From positions 1 through 42,332 of the forward strand of contig JACRGO010000210.1 of NCBI GenBank assembly GCA_016212295.1: a DNA stretch of 42,332 bases. The letters run 5' to 3'. This document shows, one piece after another, positions 15,452 through 22,689 of the stretch. Under the pieces are notes generated by a model. That model did no database searches. It had not been told where the DNA came from and saw only the letters and a list, made by a program, of their open reading frames with translations. The translations under genes and the position numbers were made by a program. Every line of letters starts with the position of its first letter. Position 1 is the stretch's first letter. Source of the DNA: Nitrospinota bacterium. Lineage in GTDB: Bacteria > Nitrospinota > Nitrospinia > JACRGO01.

Positions 15452-15771
15452 GAAGCTGTCTTGAAAAAATGTTTATACTGAAGCGCGAATATGAGGCTTG
15501 AATAAGAAGCCCCTTAACACACCCCGGCCTTCGGCCACCCCTCTCAAGAGGGGAATTTTTAAAGAAATAAATTTTTCAGTCACCGCCGGTATGATTTCCA
15601 GCGGCTTGCCACGAGTCATAGTTAGTTAATCCCATAGTCGCCTGTTGAAAAGGCGCTGTCATATATAAATTCCCCTCTTGAGAGGGGTGGCCGAAGGCCG
15701 GGGTGTGTTAAGGATTTCTCCGGCAATTTGCAAGAAAGCAAAGCCTTAATGTTTTTTTTCAAGACAGCTTC
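15452..15771. mobile_element. Family A MITE, complete copy A3
   Basis: 320-bp element with terminal inverted repeats GAAGCTGTCTTGAAAAAA and TTTTTTTTCAAGACAGCTTC. Long inner inverted arms carry CCCCGGCCTTCGGCCACCCC and CCCCTCTCAAGAGGGGAATT, around a loop of about 80 bp. The trinucleotide TTA lies directly on both sides (15449-15451 and 15772-15774), as expected of a 3-bp target duplication. No coding capacity. It fills the gap between the REC-PAS gene and the histidine kinase gene. Confidence 0.88.
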
Positions 15772-15823
15772 TTAATCTCCCGGGTCCTCCGCGCCTGGTT
15801 AAGCAACAATCTTTAATTTTATT

Positions 15824-15847
15824 AGGGACGGCCGGCCGGTCGCCCCT
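15824..15847. repeat. Family G palindrome, copy G2
   Basis: GGGACGGCCGGCCGGTCGCCC followed by CTA differs from G1 at two bases. It lies just downstream of the REC-PAS gene on the minus strand. Confidence 0.7.
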
Positions 15848-15864
15848 ACATTTGCACTTCGCCT

Positions 15865-16926
15865 TTAGCCCTTCCCCTCCAGCCTTGCTTCCAGCTCTTT
15901 AATCTTCTTTTTTAATTGAACAATTCTTTCTTCCCGTCCTATGGTTAATTCCTGGAATTTCTCCAGGCTTTTCACTTTTTCCTTTAAGCCGGCGTTGGCC
16001 TCTTCCAGCTCCTCCCTGGCGGTTTTCAGTTCCATTAAAAGCCGCTTCTGAATTTTTTCCGCCTCTTTCCGTTCGGTGACGTCCTTTATAATGCCCACCG
16101 TCCCGATAACCTTTTTGCTTTGAGAATCATATTGGCCGGCGGAGTCCACCTCGCTGAAGGCAATGGTTACAGTGACCGTTTTGCAGGGCGATCCTTTTTT
16201 TTCGTCATCCAAATTCCTTGGCGCCAACCGGATCTCCAGGTTTCTTGTAGCCCGATCCATGGATCTTCTTTCATCAAACAGCAGGGGCGGCCGGCCGGTC
16301 GCCCCAACAATGCCGTCCGTGGCCTTGCCAACGTATTTCGGCAAAACCACTGACCTGCTGACCAGGGGCACGTCTTCAACATGAATGAATTCGCTGAAGT
16401 GTCTTCCTATAAGTTCGTGAGGCTCATATCCAAGGGTCCTGACCGAGTCGTTGACAAATACAAAATTTCCATCCATGTCCAGTTTGTAGACAACATCCGG
16501 CAATGCCTGCAAGAGATTTTCATATTTTCGCTCCGACGCCATTGCCTTTTCGTAATAATCCTTCAAATTGAGCATGGCCTTGACTCTGGCGCTGAAGGCG
16601 ACCCCGTCAACCGGTTTTACAATATACTCGTTTGCGCCAAGTTCCAGGGCCTTTTTCAGGTCGTCCGGCGCATCAATACCGGATGCTACGATGATGGGAA
16701 TAAAGGGAATGGATTTAATTTCTCTGATCCGCCGGATGGCCTCAAAGCCGTCCATGACAGGCATCATCAGGTCCATGATAATCAGGTCAAAGCGCTCCCT
16801 CTGGACCTTTTCCAGGGCGTCCTTGCCGTTTTCGGCGGCGGCCGTTTCATAGCCGGCTGTTTTTAAATATTCGAGGAATTTCCCTCTGATTATTAAACTA
16901 TCCTCTACTACCAGTATTTTTTTCAT
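15865..16926 (-). CDS. Response regulator with PAS domain and C-terminal coiled coil
   Basis: The 353-residue product has a receiver domain (1-120; Glu8-Asp9 pocket, phosphoacceptor Asp52 in IMDLMMP, Lys in YIVKPVD), a PAS domain (about 130-285, ending in the PAC motif IGTVGIIKDVTERKEAEK) and a coiled coil to the end. No kinase, cyclase or DNA-binding output is present. The tail LTIGREERIVQLKKKIKELE is nearly the same as that of the next protein (17027-18934), suggesting that both bind the same partner. Unusually, the PAS domain carries an in-frame copy of palindrome G (16280-16310) encoding GIVGATGRPPLL between VGKATD and FDERRSMD. The start at 16926 has no visible ribosome site. Confidence 0.85.
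   Translation of the reverse strand: MKKILVVEDSLIIRGKFLEYLKTAGYETAAAENGKDALEKVQRERFDLIIMDLMMPVMDGFEAIRRIREIKSIPFIPIIVASGIDAPDDLKKALELGANEYIVKPVDGVAFSARVKAMLNLKDYYEKAMASERKYENLLQALPDVVYKLDMDGNFVFVNDSVRTLGYEPHELIGRHFSEFIHVEDVPLVSRSVVLPKYVGKATDGIVGATGRPPLLFDERRSMDRATRNLEIRLAPRNLDDEKKGSPCKTVTVTIAFSEVDSAGQYDSQSKKVIGTVGIIKDVTERKEAEKIQKRLLMELKTAREELEEANAGLKEKVKSLEKFQELTIGREERIVQLKKKIKELEARLEGKG
16280..16310. repeat. Family G palindrome inside a coding region, copy G3
   Basis: GGGGCGGCCGGCCGGTCGCC then CCAACAAT; in reverse complement it matches the flank of G1 (ATTGTTGGGGCGACCGGCC). It is read through in frame by the REC-PAS gene as GIVGATGRPPLL. Confidence 0.75.
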
Positions 16927-16937
16927 GGTTTATAAAA

Positions 16938-17030
16938 GTCATTGGGTCATTAGTCATTGGGTCATTGGTCATTGGGTCATTGGTCTGCCTAATGACTTAA
17001 TGACCAATGACTTAATGACCAATGACTTAA
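16938..17030. repeat. Family I word-repeat inverted element
   Basis: Left half is repeats of GTCATTGG; right half is repeats of AATGACTTAATGACC, the inverted words. It fills the gap between the two REC genes and encodes the last residue and the TAA stop (17027-17029) of the upstream gene. Confidence 0.8.
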
Positions 17031-18934
17031 TGACTTTTCTTTTCCCTCTCTTCCAGTTCCCTTACCTTATTTTTTAATTGGATGATTCGTTCTTCCCGGT
17101 CCATGGTTACCTTATGGAACCTCTCCAATTCTTCCATTTTCCCGAGCAATTCCGCGTTGGCTTTTTCCAATTCAAGCTTGGCGGCTTTCAGTTCCTCAAA
17201 AAGCCGGGCCTGTGCTTCATCCTCCCGCCTGCGTTCGGTAATATCAAGGGACATTAAGACAAAACCGGCTAAATTTCCGTCTTTATCCCATATGCCGGTT
17301 ACCCTGGATTCAATATATCGGATACCTGCCTTTCCTTTCCGGTTGACATAATAAAGATACTCCCCTTCTTTTTTGACAATCTCTATGGCCCTTTCAAAGC
17401 GGGCATGGTCCACTTTTTCCTTGGTATGCATCTCCATAACCGTATGGCCGATAACTTCTTCCGCCGTGTACCCGAATATATTCTCGGCCACCGGATTGTA
17501 ATAAATGATTCGAAAATCCATGTCCGTGGCGGCAATGGCCATGTTCGTGGAGGAGCGAAGAATGTTATCCAAGTGAATGGTCTTCTCTGTCAGCGCTTTC
17601 TCCATCTGCTTCCGCTCAGTGATATCCGTGCTGATTCTCAACAGGCTTTCCACTTCCCCTTTGGCGTTTTTGACCGGGCTTATGGCGCATTCCAACCATT
17701 TTTCCTTTCCCCCGGCTGTTATAAACATGCACTCCAATTTTGTAGTTTCTCCCTTTTTGGCCTTTTCCAGGGCGTCCTTCATTCCGCCCTGGTATTCTTT
17801 TTTTAATCCATAGGCGTAATCCATGCCTGGAATGTCCTCTAAATTTTCAATTCCGTGAAACCTTCGCCCGGCTGGGTTCATGTATACAAGTTTTCCTTCA
17901 AGGCTGATGTGGCAAATACAAACCGGGGAGTTGTCTATCAAGGTCCTGTATCTCTCCTCGCTTGTTTTCAGCAATTCCCGGGAAAACCTGTTTTTTTCTT
18001 CCGCCGCCAGCCGTTTTTTCCGCTCGTGTTCTTTTTCCAGATTAAGCATCTCCATTGCGTAGGCGTTTTTCAGGGGAGCGGCGGAAAGGTGGGCGATCAC
18101 GCTGCAAAATCTGATCTCCCGGTCATTAAAAGCCTTCTCTCTTCTGGAGGTGCGGAGAATGAGAGTGCCTATGATGGCCTCCTTAAAGGCAATGGGAAAG
18201 GCCATGATGGATTTTATGGAGAGCAAATTAAGCGCGTCCCGGACGCTGAAGAGTATAGGGTCGTTGCAGACGTCGTTTATTATTACCGGCTCGCCGGTTT
18301 CCTTGACCTTTTTAATTTCCGGGTATTTATCGAGGTCTATTTCAAGATGTTTGATTTCCCTGGAATCGTGCGAGGCCATCACGAATCCATGTTTGTTTTG
18401 TGGATCGATGTAGATTATGGAACAGCGCTTGACTTCCATGACCCCGGCGATCTTGGAGACAATGAGGTAAAGGGTCTCATTGGGGCCGGAGGCGGAGGAG
18501 AGGGCCCGGGAAATATCGAGGAGGGCGGATTTTTCCTCCTCATCGGTCTTGACGATATCGTAGAGGTCCTTTGTTCTCAGATGGGATTTTATCCGGCTGA
18601 GAAGCTCTATTAAATTAAAGGGCTTGGAGACATAGTCATCGGCCCCGGCGGAAAAGCCATTGACCTTATTTTCCACATCATCCAACGCTGTTATCATGAG
18701 CACTGGAATGGATTTAAATTCAGCGCCGGATTTGAGGGAACGGCATACCTCAAATCCATTAATGCCGGGAAGCAAAACGTCGAGAAGAATAAGGTCCGGC
18801 GCGGCTGAGCGGGCCATTTCAAGGCCGGTTTCCCCGTTTTCAGCGGATATTACTTCATATCCCTCTTCCTCAAGGGCAAACCTTATTAACTCCTGAACTT
18901 TTTCTTCATCTTCCACCACAAGAATTTTTTTCAC
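17027..18934 (-). CDS. Response regulator with GAF and two PAS domains
   Basis: The 635-residue product has a receiver domain (1-120; Glu8-Asp9, phosphoacceptor Asp52 in LLDVLLP, Lys105 in VSKPFN), a GAF domain (about 135-300, GPNETLYLIVSKIAGVMEV to FCSVIAHLSAAPLKN), two PAS domains (about 325-450 and 460-580, each closed by a DITERK or DITERR motif) and a C-terminal coiled coil. No HisKA, GGDEF or DNA-binding domain follows. It could act as a phosphorylation-controlled scaffold that reports a ligand or redox signal to a partner through the coil. The tail VTMDREERIIQLKNKVRELE matches the neighbouring REC-PAS protein. The start is GTG at 18934, supported by AAGGG upstream. It is probably the first gene of a minus-strand run that continues to 10988. 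Confidence 0.87.
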   Translation of the reverse strand: MKKILVVEDEEKVQELIRFALEEEGYEVISAENGETGLEMARSAAPDLILLDVLLPGINGFEVCRSLKSGAEFKSIPVLMITALDDVENKVNGFSAGADDYVSKPFNLIELLSRIKSHLRTKDLYDIVKTDEEEKSALLDISRALSSASGPNETLYLIVSKIAGVMEVKRCSIIYIDPQNKHGFVMASHDSREIKHLEIDLDKYPEIKKVKETGEPVIINDVCNDPILFSVRDALNLLSIKSIMAFPIAFKEAIIGTLILRTSRREKAFNDREIRFCSVIAHLSAAPLKNAYAMEMLNLEKEHERKKRLAAEEKNRFSRELLKTSEERYRTLIDNSPVCICHISLEGKLVYMNPAGRRFHGIENLEDIPGMDYAYGLKKEYQGGMKDALEKAKKGETTKLECMFITAGGKEKWLECAISPVKNAKGEVESLLRISTDITERKQMEKALTEKTIHLDNILRSSTNMAIAATDMDFRIIYYNPVAENIFGYTAEEVIGHTVMEMHTKEKVDHARFERAIEIVKKEGEYLYYVNRKGKAGIRYIESRVTGIWDKDGNLAGFVLMSLDITERRREDEAQARLFEELKAAKLELEKANAELLGKMEELERFHKVTMDREERIIQLKNKVRELEEREKKSH

Positions 18935-18986
18935 TCGAAGACCCTTAGGGAAATTTTGGATTTGGGGTTAATTTTAATATTTTTGC

Positions 18987-19129
18987 AGCCGTTCACGGGT
19001 TCAAGGTTCAAGGTTGAAAGGTTTTTTTAGGGCATTCCACCTTGGTTATAGCGCCGCTCAATAAAAATCCGCGTGGGCACAGGGTTTTCTAAAACCAGGA
19101 ACCCTGAACCTGAAACCGTGAACGGTTAC
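18987..19129. repeat. Family C element, copy C3
   Basis: Ends are GCCGTTCACGGGTTCAAGG and CCGTGAACGGTTAC. It aligns with C2 on both arms (AGGGTTTTCTAAAACC is shared) but has a different centre. It fills the gap between the REC-GAF-PAS-PAS and SnoaL-like genes. Confidence 0.82.
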
Positions 19130-19156
19130 ATATTTTTTTCTCCGCGCCTATGCCCG

Positions 19157-19741
19157 TCAAAATAGAGGATGGAGCGGCTTGTCGAACCAGAACCTTTTTT
19201 GTTCCTTTCCTGAACTCCCCATAAGCCGCCATTTTCCATCTTCATTGACAAGGACATGGTCGTTGTCCACCCAATTGTCGAGGGCGATGAGCCCGTCTTC
19301 TCCTTTCGGTATTCCCATCAATATGCCGCTGCAACGAATGATCATGACGTTGTTTGCCGCTGAAGTGGTGATAAAGCGCATGTTGTGTATGGTGGCCAAG
19401 CCGCTGAAATTGGAAAATATGGATTCCCATATTTTTTTCACGGACTCCTTATTATGCGGACCGTTGATGTAGCTGTCCGAATAAAGGCCCATCAAGGCGT
19501 CCATGTTTTTGGCCTCAATGGCCGCTTCCGCGTCGTGGAAAAAATTGTTGATTTCCTTGAAAACTTTAGCGTCCACCATCTTTTGGGTATGGGGATCAAA
19601 CTTCAGGTAATGGTGCTCCGAAAGTTGGTCCGCGCCGGCCAGGGCCGGGCCAAGGCAAAAAATCAGGCCCAATGCGAAAAAGAAAGCGGATCGTCCAAGC
19701 GCTCCATTATTCTTTTGCTTCTTGCTCATTTGGGTAACCAT
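19157..19741 (-). CDS. Secreted NTF2/SnoaL-like protein
   Basis: The 194-residue product has a signal peptide (hydrophobic 18-35, cleavage near LAGA-DQ). A cone-shaped NTF2-like fold of about 130 residues follows, with the usual opening helix FFHDAEAAIEAKNMDALMGLYSD and the closing strands LIALDNWVDNDHVLVNEDGKWRLMGS. The pattern is that of SnoaL/DUF4440-type proteins, which may bind small ligands or have lost activity. No catalytic residues can be assigned. The start at 19741 has GAGGAG upstream; a second Met five codons in is less well placed. It is encoded downstream of the frameshifted diguanylate cyclase gene, between two signalling genes, so a role as a periplasmic sensor accessory is a guess. 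Confidence 0.72.
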   Translation of the reverse strand: MVTQMSKKQKNNGALGRSAFFFALGLIFCLGPALAGADQLSEHHYLKFDPHTQKMVDAKVFKEINNFFHDAEAAIEAKNMDALMGLYSDSYINGPHNKESVKKIWESIFSNFSGLATIHNMRFITTSAANNVMIIRCSGILMGIPKGEDGLIALDNWVDNDHVLVNEDGKWRLMGSSGKEQKRFWFDKPLHPLF

Positions 19742-19766
19742 TATGATACGCTCCTCAATTGAAAGG

Positions 19767-20156
19767 TTATTGAAAAACCTGAAAATTGTTCTTTCCTTTT
19801 TCCTTGGCGCGGTACATGGCCGTGTCAGCGCTTTTTATCAGTGTTTCCGGGTCCATGCCGTGCAATGGGAAAAGGGCTATGCCGATGCTGGCGGAGACGC
19901 GGACCTCGCGGCCGTCAAGTTGAAACGGTTTGCGCATGGCTTCTTTTATCCTTTGAGCGGTCCTTAAATAATCGCTCCCCGCGCCATGGCTCTCAAGCAG
20001 AATAATGAATTCATCTCCTCCGCGCCTTGAAACCGTATCTTCCTTCCGCACGCAGCCGGACAGGCGCAATGCCGCCTCGGCAAGCAGCAGGTCCCCGATT
20101 TGATGGCCAAGGCTGTCATTGATTTCCTTGAAATGGTCCAGATCCAGAAAAAACAC
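19767..20156 (-). CDS. GGDEF domain, separated from its REC-PAS part by a frameshift
   Basis: 129 residues forming most of a diguanylate cyclase domain: FFLDLDHFKEINDSLGH (magnesium and substrate Asp), then the active site RRGGDEF and the feedback I-site RKED five residues before GGDEF, and the end AMYRAKEKGKNNFQVF. The first helix (DALTGLPNRLLFNDRL) is encoded upstream in another frame. The shift lies near 20174-20176, where a lost base in GCCC would explain it. A GTG at 20156 is preceded by AAGGAGGAG at ideal spacing, so this half could be translated on its own, though it would lack the first helix. The intact active site suggests that the break is recent, an assembly error, or tolerated. 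Confidence 0.75.
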   Translation of the reverse strand: MFFLDLDHFKEINDSLGHQIGDLLLAEAALRLSGCVRKEDTVSRRGGDEFIILLESHGAGSDYLRTAQRIKEAMRKPFQLDGREVRVSASIGIALFPLHGMDPETLIKSADTAMYRAKEKGKNNFQVFQ

Positions 20157-21064
20157 GGAAAGCTCCTCCTTATGGCGCGTCTTCCGCTCTCTATAGCGTG
20201 GGCAAGACGGTCATTGAACAGGAGCCGATTCGGAAGGCCCGTTAAAGCGTCATGGTAGGCAAGGCTCTTGATATGGTCCTGTTCTTTTTTGTTTTCCGTT
20301 ATATCGTAGAAAATACATGAGTAATGGGTCGTTCGGCCGGATGCGTCCTTGACTGATGTAATGGTAAGCCTTATAAGAAAGGCCTCGCCGTTTTTGCGCC
20401 GGTTCCAAATCCGGCCCTGCCACTGTCCGCTACTCAGCAAAGCCTTCCACATATCTTCAAAGAACGCCTTGTCGTGCCGGTCTGATTTCAGAATGCTGGT
20501 TTTTTTGCCGACCGCCTCGCCCACCCCATATCCAGTGATGGAGGTAAATGACGGGTTCACTTTTTGGATTACAGCGTCCCTGTCGGTGACTATAATTCCT
20601 TCCACTGCGTTCTCAAACACCTTCGAGGCCAGTTGCAGGTCCTCATTGCTTTTTTTCAGGGAATCCATCAAGTCCCTGTTATGAAATTCAAGATCCTTTT
20701 TTTCCCACGCCCTTTGGCAGGCGGTCAAAAGCAGGTCCATGTTTTCCAACGGTTTCAGAAGGTAATCGTAGGCCAATCCGTCGCGGAGACTTGTAATGCA
20801 GGTTTCCGCGCAGCCCTTTCCCGTGAGTATAATGCCGATGCAGTCAGGGTCTATTTCCTTCAGTCTTTTCAGGAATTCTATTCCGTCCATTTCAGGCATA
20901 TCCAGGTCCGTGATAACCAGCCCGTCAAAATCGGCCTGATATTTTTCCAGGCCCTCCTTTCCGCTGCCAGCGGCAATAACGTTGAATCCTTTCCCGGTAA
21001 GATAAGCCTCCAGCAGCGCCCGGATATCCTCGTCATCATCCACAACCAGCAAATTTTTTTTCAT
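19964..21064 (-). CDS. REC-PAS-GGDEF response regulator, frameshifted in the GGDEF domain
   Basis: The 366-residue frame has a receiver domain (1-120; Asp53 in ITDLDMP), a coiled linker, a PAS domain (about 145-265, IIVTDRDAVIQKVNPSFTSITGYG to THYSCIFYDITENKKEQ) and the start of a GGDEF domain (SLAYHDALTGLPNRLLFNDRLAHAIESGRRA). From about residue 297 the sequence loses sense (FPCFFWIWTISRK, Cys/Arg-rich) because the true frame continues in the adjacent gene entry at 19767-20156. Restored, it would be a 432-residue REC-PAS diguanylate cyclase. The receiver is a close paralogue of the REC-HisKA protein at 10988-11749. The start at 21064 has only a weak ribosome site. As it stands it would not make c-di-GMP unless the two parts assemble. 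Confidence 0.82.
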   Translation of the reverse strand: MKKNLLVVDDDEDIRALLEAYLTGKGFNVIAAGSGKEGLEKYQADFDGLVITDLDMPEMDGIEFLKRLKEIDPDCIGIILTGKGCAETCITSLRDGLAYDYLLKPLENMDLLLTACQRAWEKKDLEFHNRDLMDSLKKSNEDLQLASKVFENAVEGIIVTDRDAVIQKVNPSFTSITGYGVGEAVGKKTSILKSDRHDKAFFEDMWKALLSSGQWQGRIWNRRKNGEAFLIRLTITSVKDASGRTTHYSCIFYDITENKKEQDHIKSLAYHDALTGLPNRLLFNDRLAHAIESGRRAIRRSFPCFFWIWTISRKSMTALAIKSGTCCLPRRHCACPAACGRKIRFQGAEEMNSLFCLRAMARGAII

Positions 21065-21491
21065 TTTTTCTCACATGGCGGCATTGCCGCCTGAATCAAA
21101 ATGACCCAATGACTTCGCCCGAAGGTCGTTAAGTTTTTTTGAAAGCCCAGTGGAGAACATTGTATTGCCGGAAGCGTTTTATTGCAAGGTGGCGGCTTAT
21201 AATGGATTGGATGCAGACGAAGATTTGAAGATTCTATTTAGTGCCTGAACGAATACCCTGATTTTTCGGTCAAGAAATTCGAAATCCGAAGCACGAAATA
21301 CGAAACAATGACCAAAGCACTAATCTTCAAATGACAAAAACCTAGCGCGACGTGGCCGCAACCAAAAATTTCTATGTATTCAAACGTTCGATGATATTAT
21401 TACGTTCAGAAATTCACGTTGTTCCGCTTGAAATAAAATCAGCGTTGAGTGCTCCAATAGAAATTTATTTTGATTGCGGCAAGGATTCAAA
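21065..21491. other. Intergenic stretch with hairpins and repeat fragments
   Basis: Holds GGCGGC-ATT-GCCGCC (near 21076-21090), a word-repeat trace (ATGACCCAATGAC, as in family I), a GC hairpin GACTTCG/CGAAGGTC followed by TTAAGTTTTTTT, a fragment with AAATCCGAAGCACGAAATACG words (21273-21300) and a family D-like head (AGCGCGACGTGGCCGCAACC, 21342-21361). A 31-codon frame at 21151-21246 without a ribosome site is not convincing. I see no gene. Confidence 0.4.
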
Positions 21492-21817
21492 TCAATTCCC
21501 TCTGAGCAGCGCTTGAAGGCTGTCGCCGTTTACCACAGGGGCGGAGCAGGTGGATTTGTGGCAAACGTATGCGGCAGCTTTGCCGTCCACCGCCCCTTTT
21601 TTCACCAGCAAATCCGCCACAGCTTGGGGCAAGTCCATCTCCGGGGACTCCGCCGCCACGATGATTTTGTTAGGCGCTAATTCCTGGTGGGTTGCCCTAA
21701 TGAGAGACCTGACTCCATCGGCATCCCCAGCGCCGACTATGGCCACGGTATAAGGCGTCTCCACATGCCAGTCTATGGCGCAAAGCAGGCCCCCGAACCC
21801 TCCATGAGTCGGGTCCA
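21492..21817 (-). pseudogene. C-terminal fragment of a DUF255 thioredoxin-domain protein (YyaL/SPATA20-like)
   Basis: About 108 residues match the C-terminus of DUF255/YyaL-type proteins: ALCAIDWHVETPYTVAIVG-like strand and turn near the start, then KIIVAAE, and the typical end AAYVCHKSTCSAPVVNGDSLQALL. The full protein is normally 600-700 residues with an N-terminal thioredoxin domain and a six-hairpin barrel, all missing here. The coding sense stops exactly where repeat B2 begins (21818), so the 5' part was probably lost by deletion or recombination at the repeat. No ribosome site precedes the first Met. Confidence 0.72.
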
Positions 21818-21926
21818 TTAGGGGTGCTTCCCATATTCCCCCTTACCAAAGGGGGACCAAGGGGGATGTGAAAAATAGCTAATCAGGCTTCCTCCGGGTT
21901 TTCATGACAACCCAGTGAACGGTTAC
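21818..21926. repeat. Family B element, partial copy B2, reversed
   Basis: In reverse complement it reads GTAACCGTTCAC, then GTTGTCATGAAAACCCGG, AGCTATTTTTCACATCCCCC, and the palindrome CCCCCTTTGGTAAGGGGG, matching the left part of B1. It lies between fragments of two unrelated genes. Confidence 0.8.
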
Positions 21927-21946
21927 TAAAAAAATTATGGTTATTA

Positions 21947-22362
21947 TTATTTGTCGACGACTCCGTGCTTGCGCAGTATCTGCGTGATAGTCAATGTGAG
22001 ATCGGTGGCGGTCACGCCTTCGCGCAGCAACACAACCTTCGCCAAATATTCAAGATTGACTTGATGCACAATGCCGGTAGCCGGCGGCACAACGCGAAAA
22101 TTGTCGAAGGCCTGCTGGCCCCAGCTTGCGCCGGCGACTTGGCGTTGTAGTTCGCCAGCGCCTCCACATCGTCCACGGTAACGATACGCCCGTCGCAATT
22201 GCGCAACGCCGATTCGAGCAACACCTTGATCGAGAACGGCAGCCAGTCGATCCTTGCAATGCCTTTTTTCTCCAGTTGGCTCAAACGATAGATCGCCGCC
22301 TTGCCGGATCCAGTCTCGAACGTATCGCGCGCGCCAAAGAAGTTTGTGCTATCCGATGTCAT
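21947..22362 (-). pseudogene. acnA: Internally deleted aconitase gene remnant
   Basis: The first 75 residues are a normal AcnA-type aconitase N-terminus ([59 protein letters not shown]). Then, with a frame change, come two pieces from further on in the protein: [20 protein letters not shown] (about residue 170 in full-length enzymes) and [21 protein letters not shown] (about residue 265), ending GVVDK and stop. The substrate-binding and cluster-ligating parts are absent. It is thus a collapsed 890-residue gene with at least two internal deletions and 3' loss. It keeps a start and a GGGGGAAAA ribosome site, 18 bp from element A4. Codon use is more GC-rich than in its neighbours. Confidence 0.8.
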
Positions 22363-22380
22363 GGTTTTCCCCCAATCTAA

Positions 22381-22689
22381 GAAGCTGTCTTGAAAAAAGC
22401 ATTATGGTCCGCCGCCTTGCAAGCAGCCACTGAAATCCTTAACACACCCCGGCCTTCGGCCACCCCTCTCAAGAGGGGAATTTTTCAAAGTAAAAAATTT
22501 TAATCGCGGCAGTATAATTTTCATGGGCTTGCCGAGGCGCCTTATTCATTAATATCCTATTGAAAGGACGCCACCGCCTATGAATTCCCCTCTTGAGGGG
22601 GGTGGCCGAAGGCCGGGGTGTGTCAGCGGGTTTTTTATACCAATCGCATGTTTGCCTTTCGGGGCAAACTTTTTTTTCAAGACAGCTTC
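22381..22689. mobile_element. Family A MITE, complete copy A4
   Basis: 309-bp element with terminal repeats GAAGCTGTCTTGAAAAAA and TTTTTTTTCAAGACAGCTTC, and TAA directly repeated on both sides (22378-22380, 22690-22692). Its left arm (CATTATGGTCCGCCGCCTTG then CAAGCAGCCACTG) is the reverse complement of the right arm of A1, so the intact element is a nearly continuous palindrome with arms of about 120 bp. It truncates metE. Confidence 0.9.

Noticed and set aside
16938-17030. Possible CRISPR-like or iteron array (GTCATTGG repeats)
   Set aside because: The words are only 7-8 bp, without spacers, and inverted halves show a hairpin. No cas or replication genes are nearby.
17855-18613. 252-codon plus-strand frame opposite the REC-GAF-PAS-PAS gene
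   Set aside because: Antisense shadow; glycine- and histidine-rich nonsense composition.
20150-20180. Programmed frameshift in the GGDEF gene
   Set aside because: No slippery heptamer lies at the shift point; a single-base deletion in GCCC is simpler. The internal ribosome site is kept as a separate observation.
21151-21246. 31-codon frame VENIVLPEAFYCKVAAYNGL onward
   Set aside because: Starts with GTG, has no ribosome site, and no recognisable family; may be a gene scrap.
22469-22689. Continuation of the metE frame through the MITE
   Set aside because: After 22690 the codons come from element A4 and have no MetE similarity.
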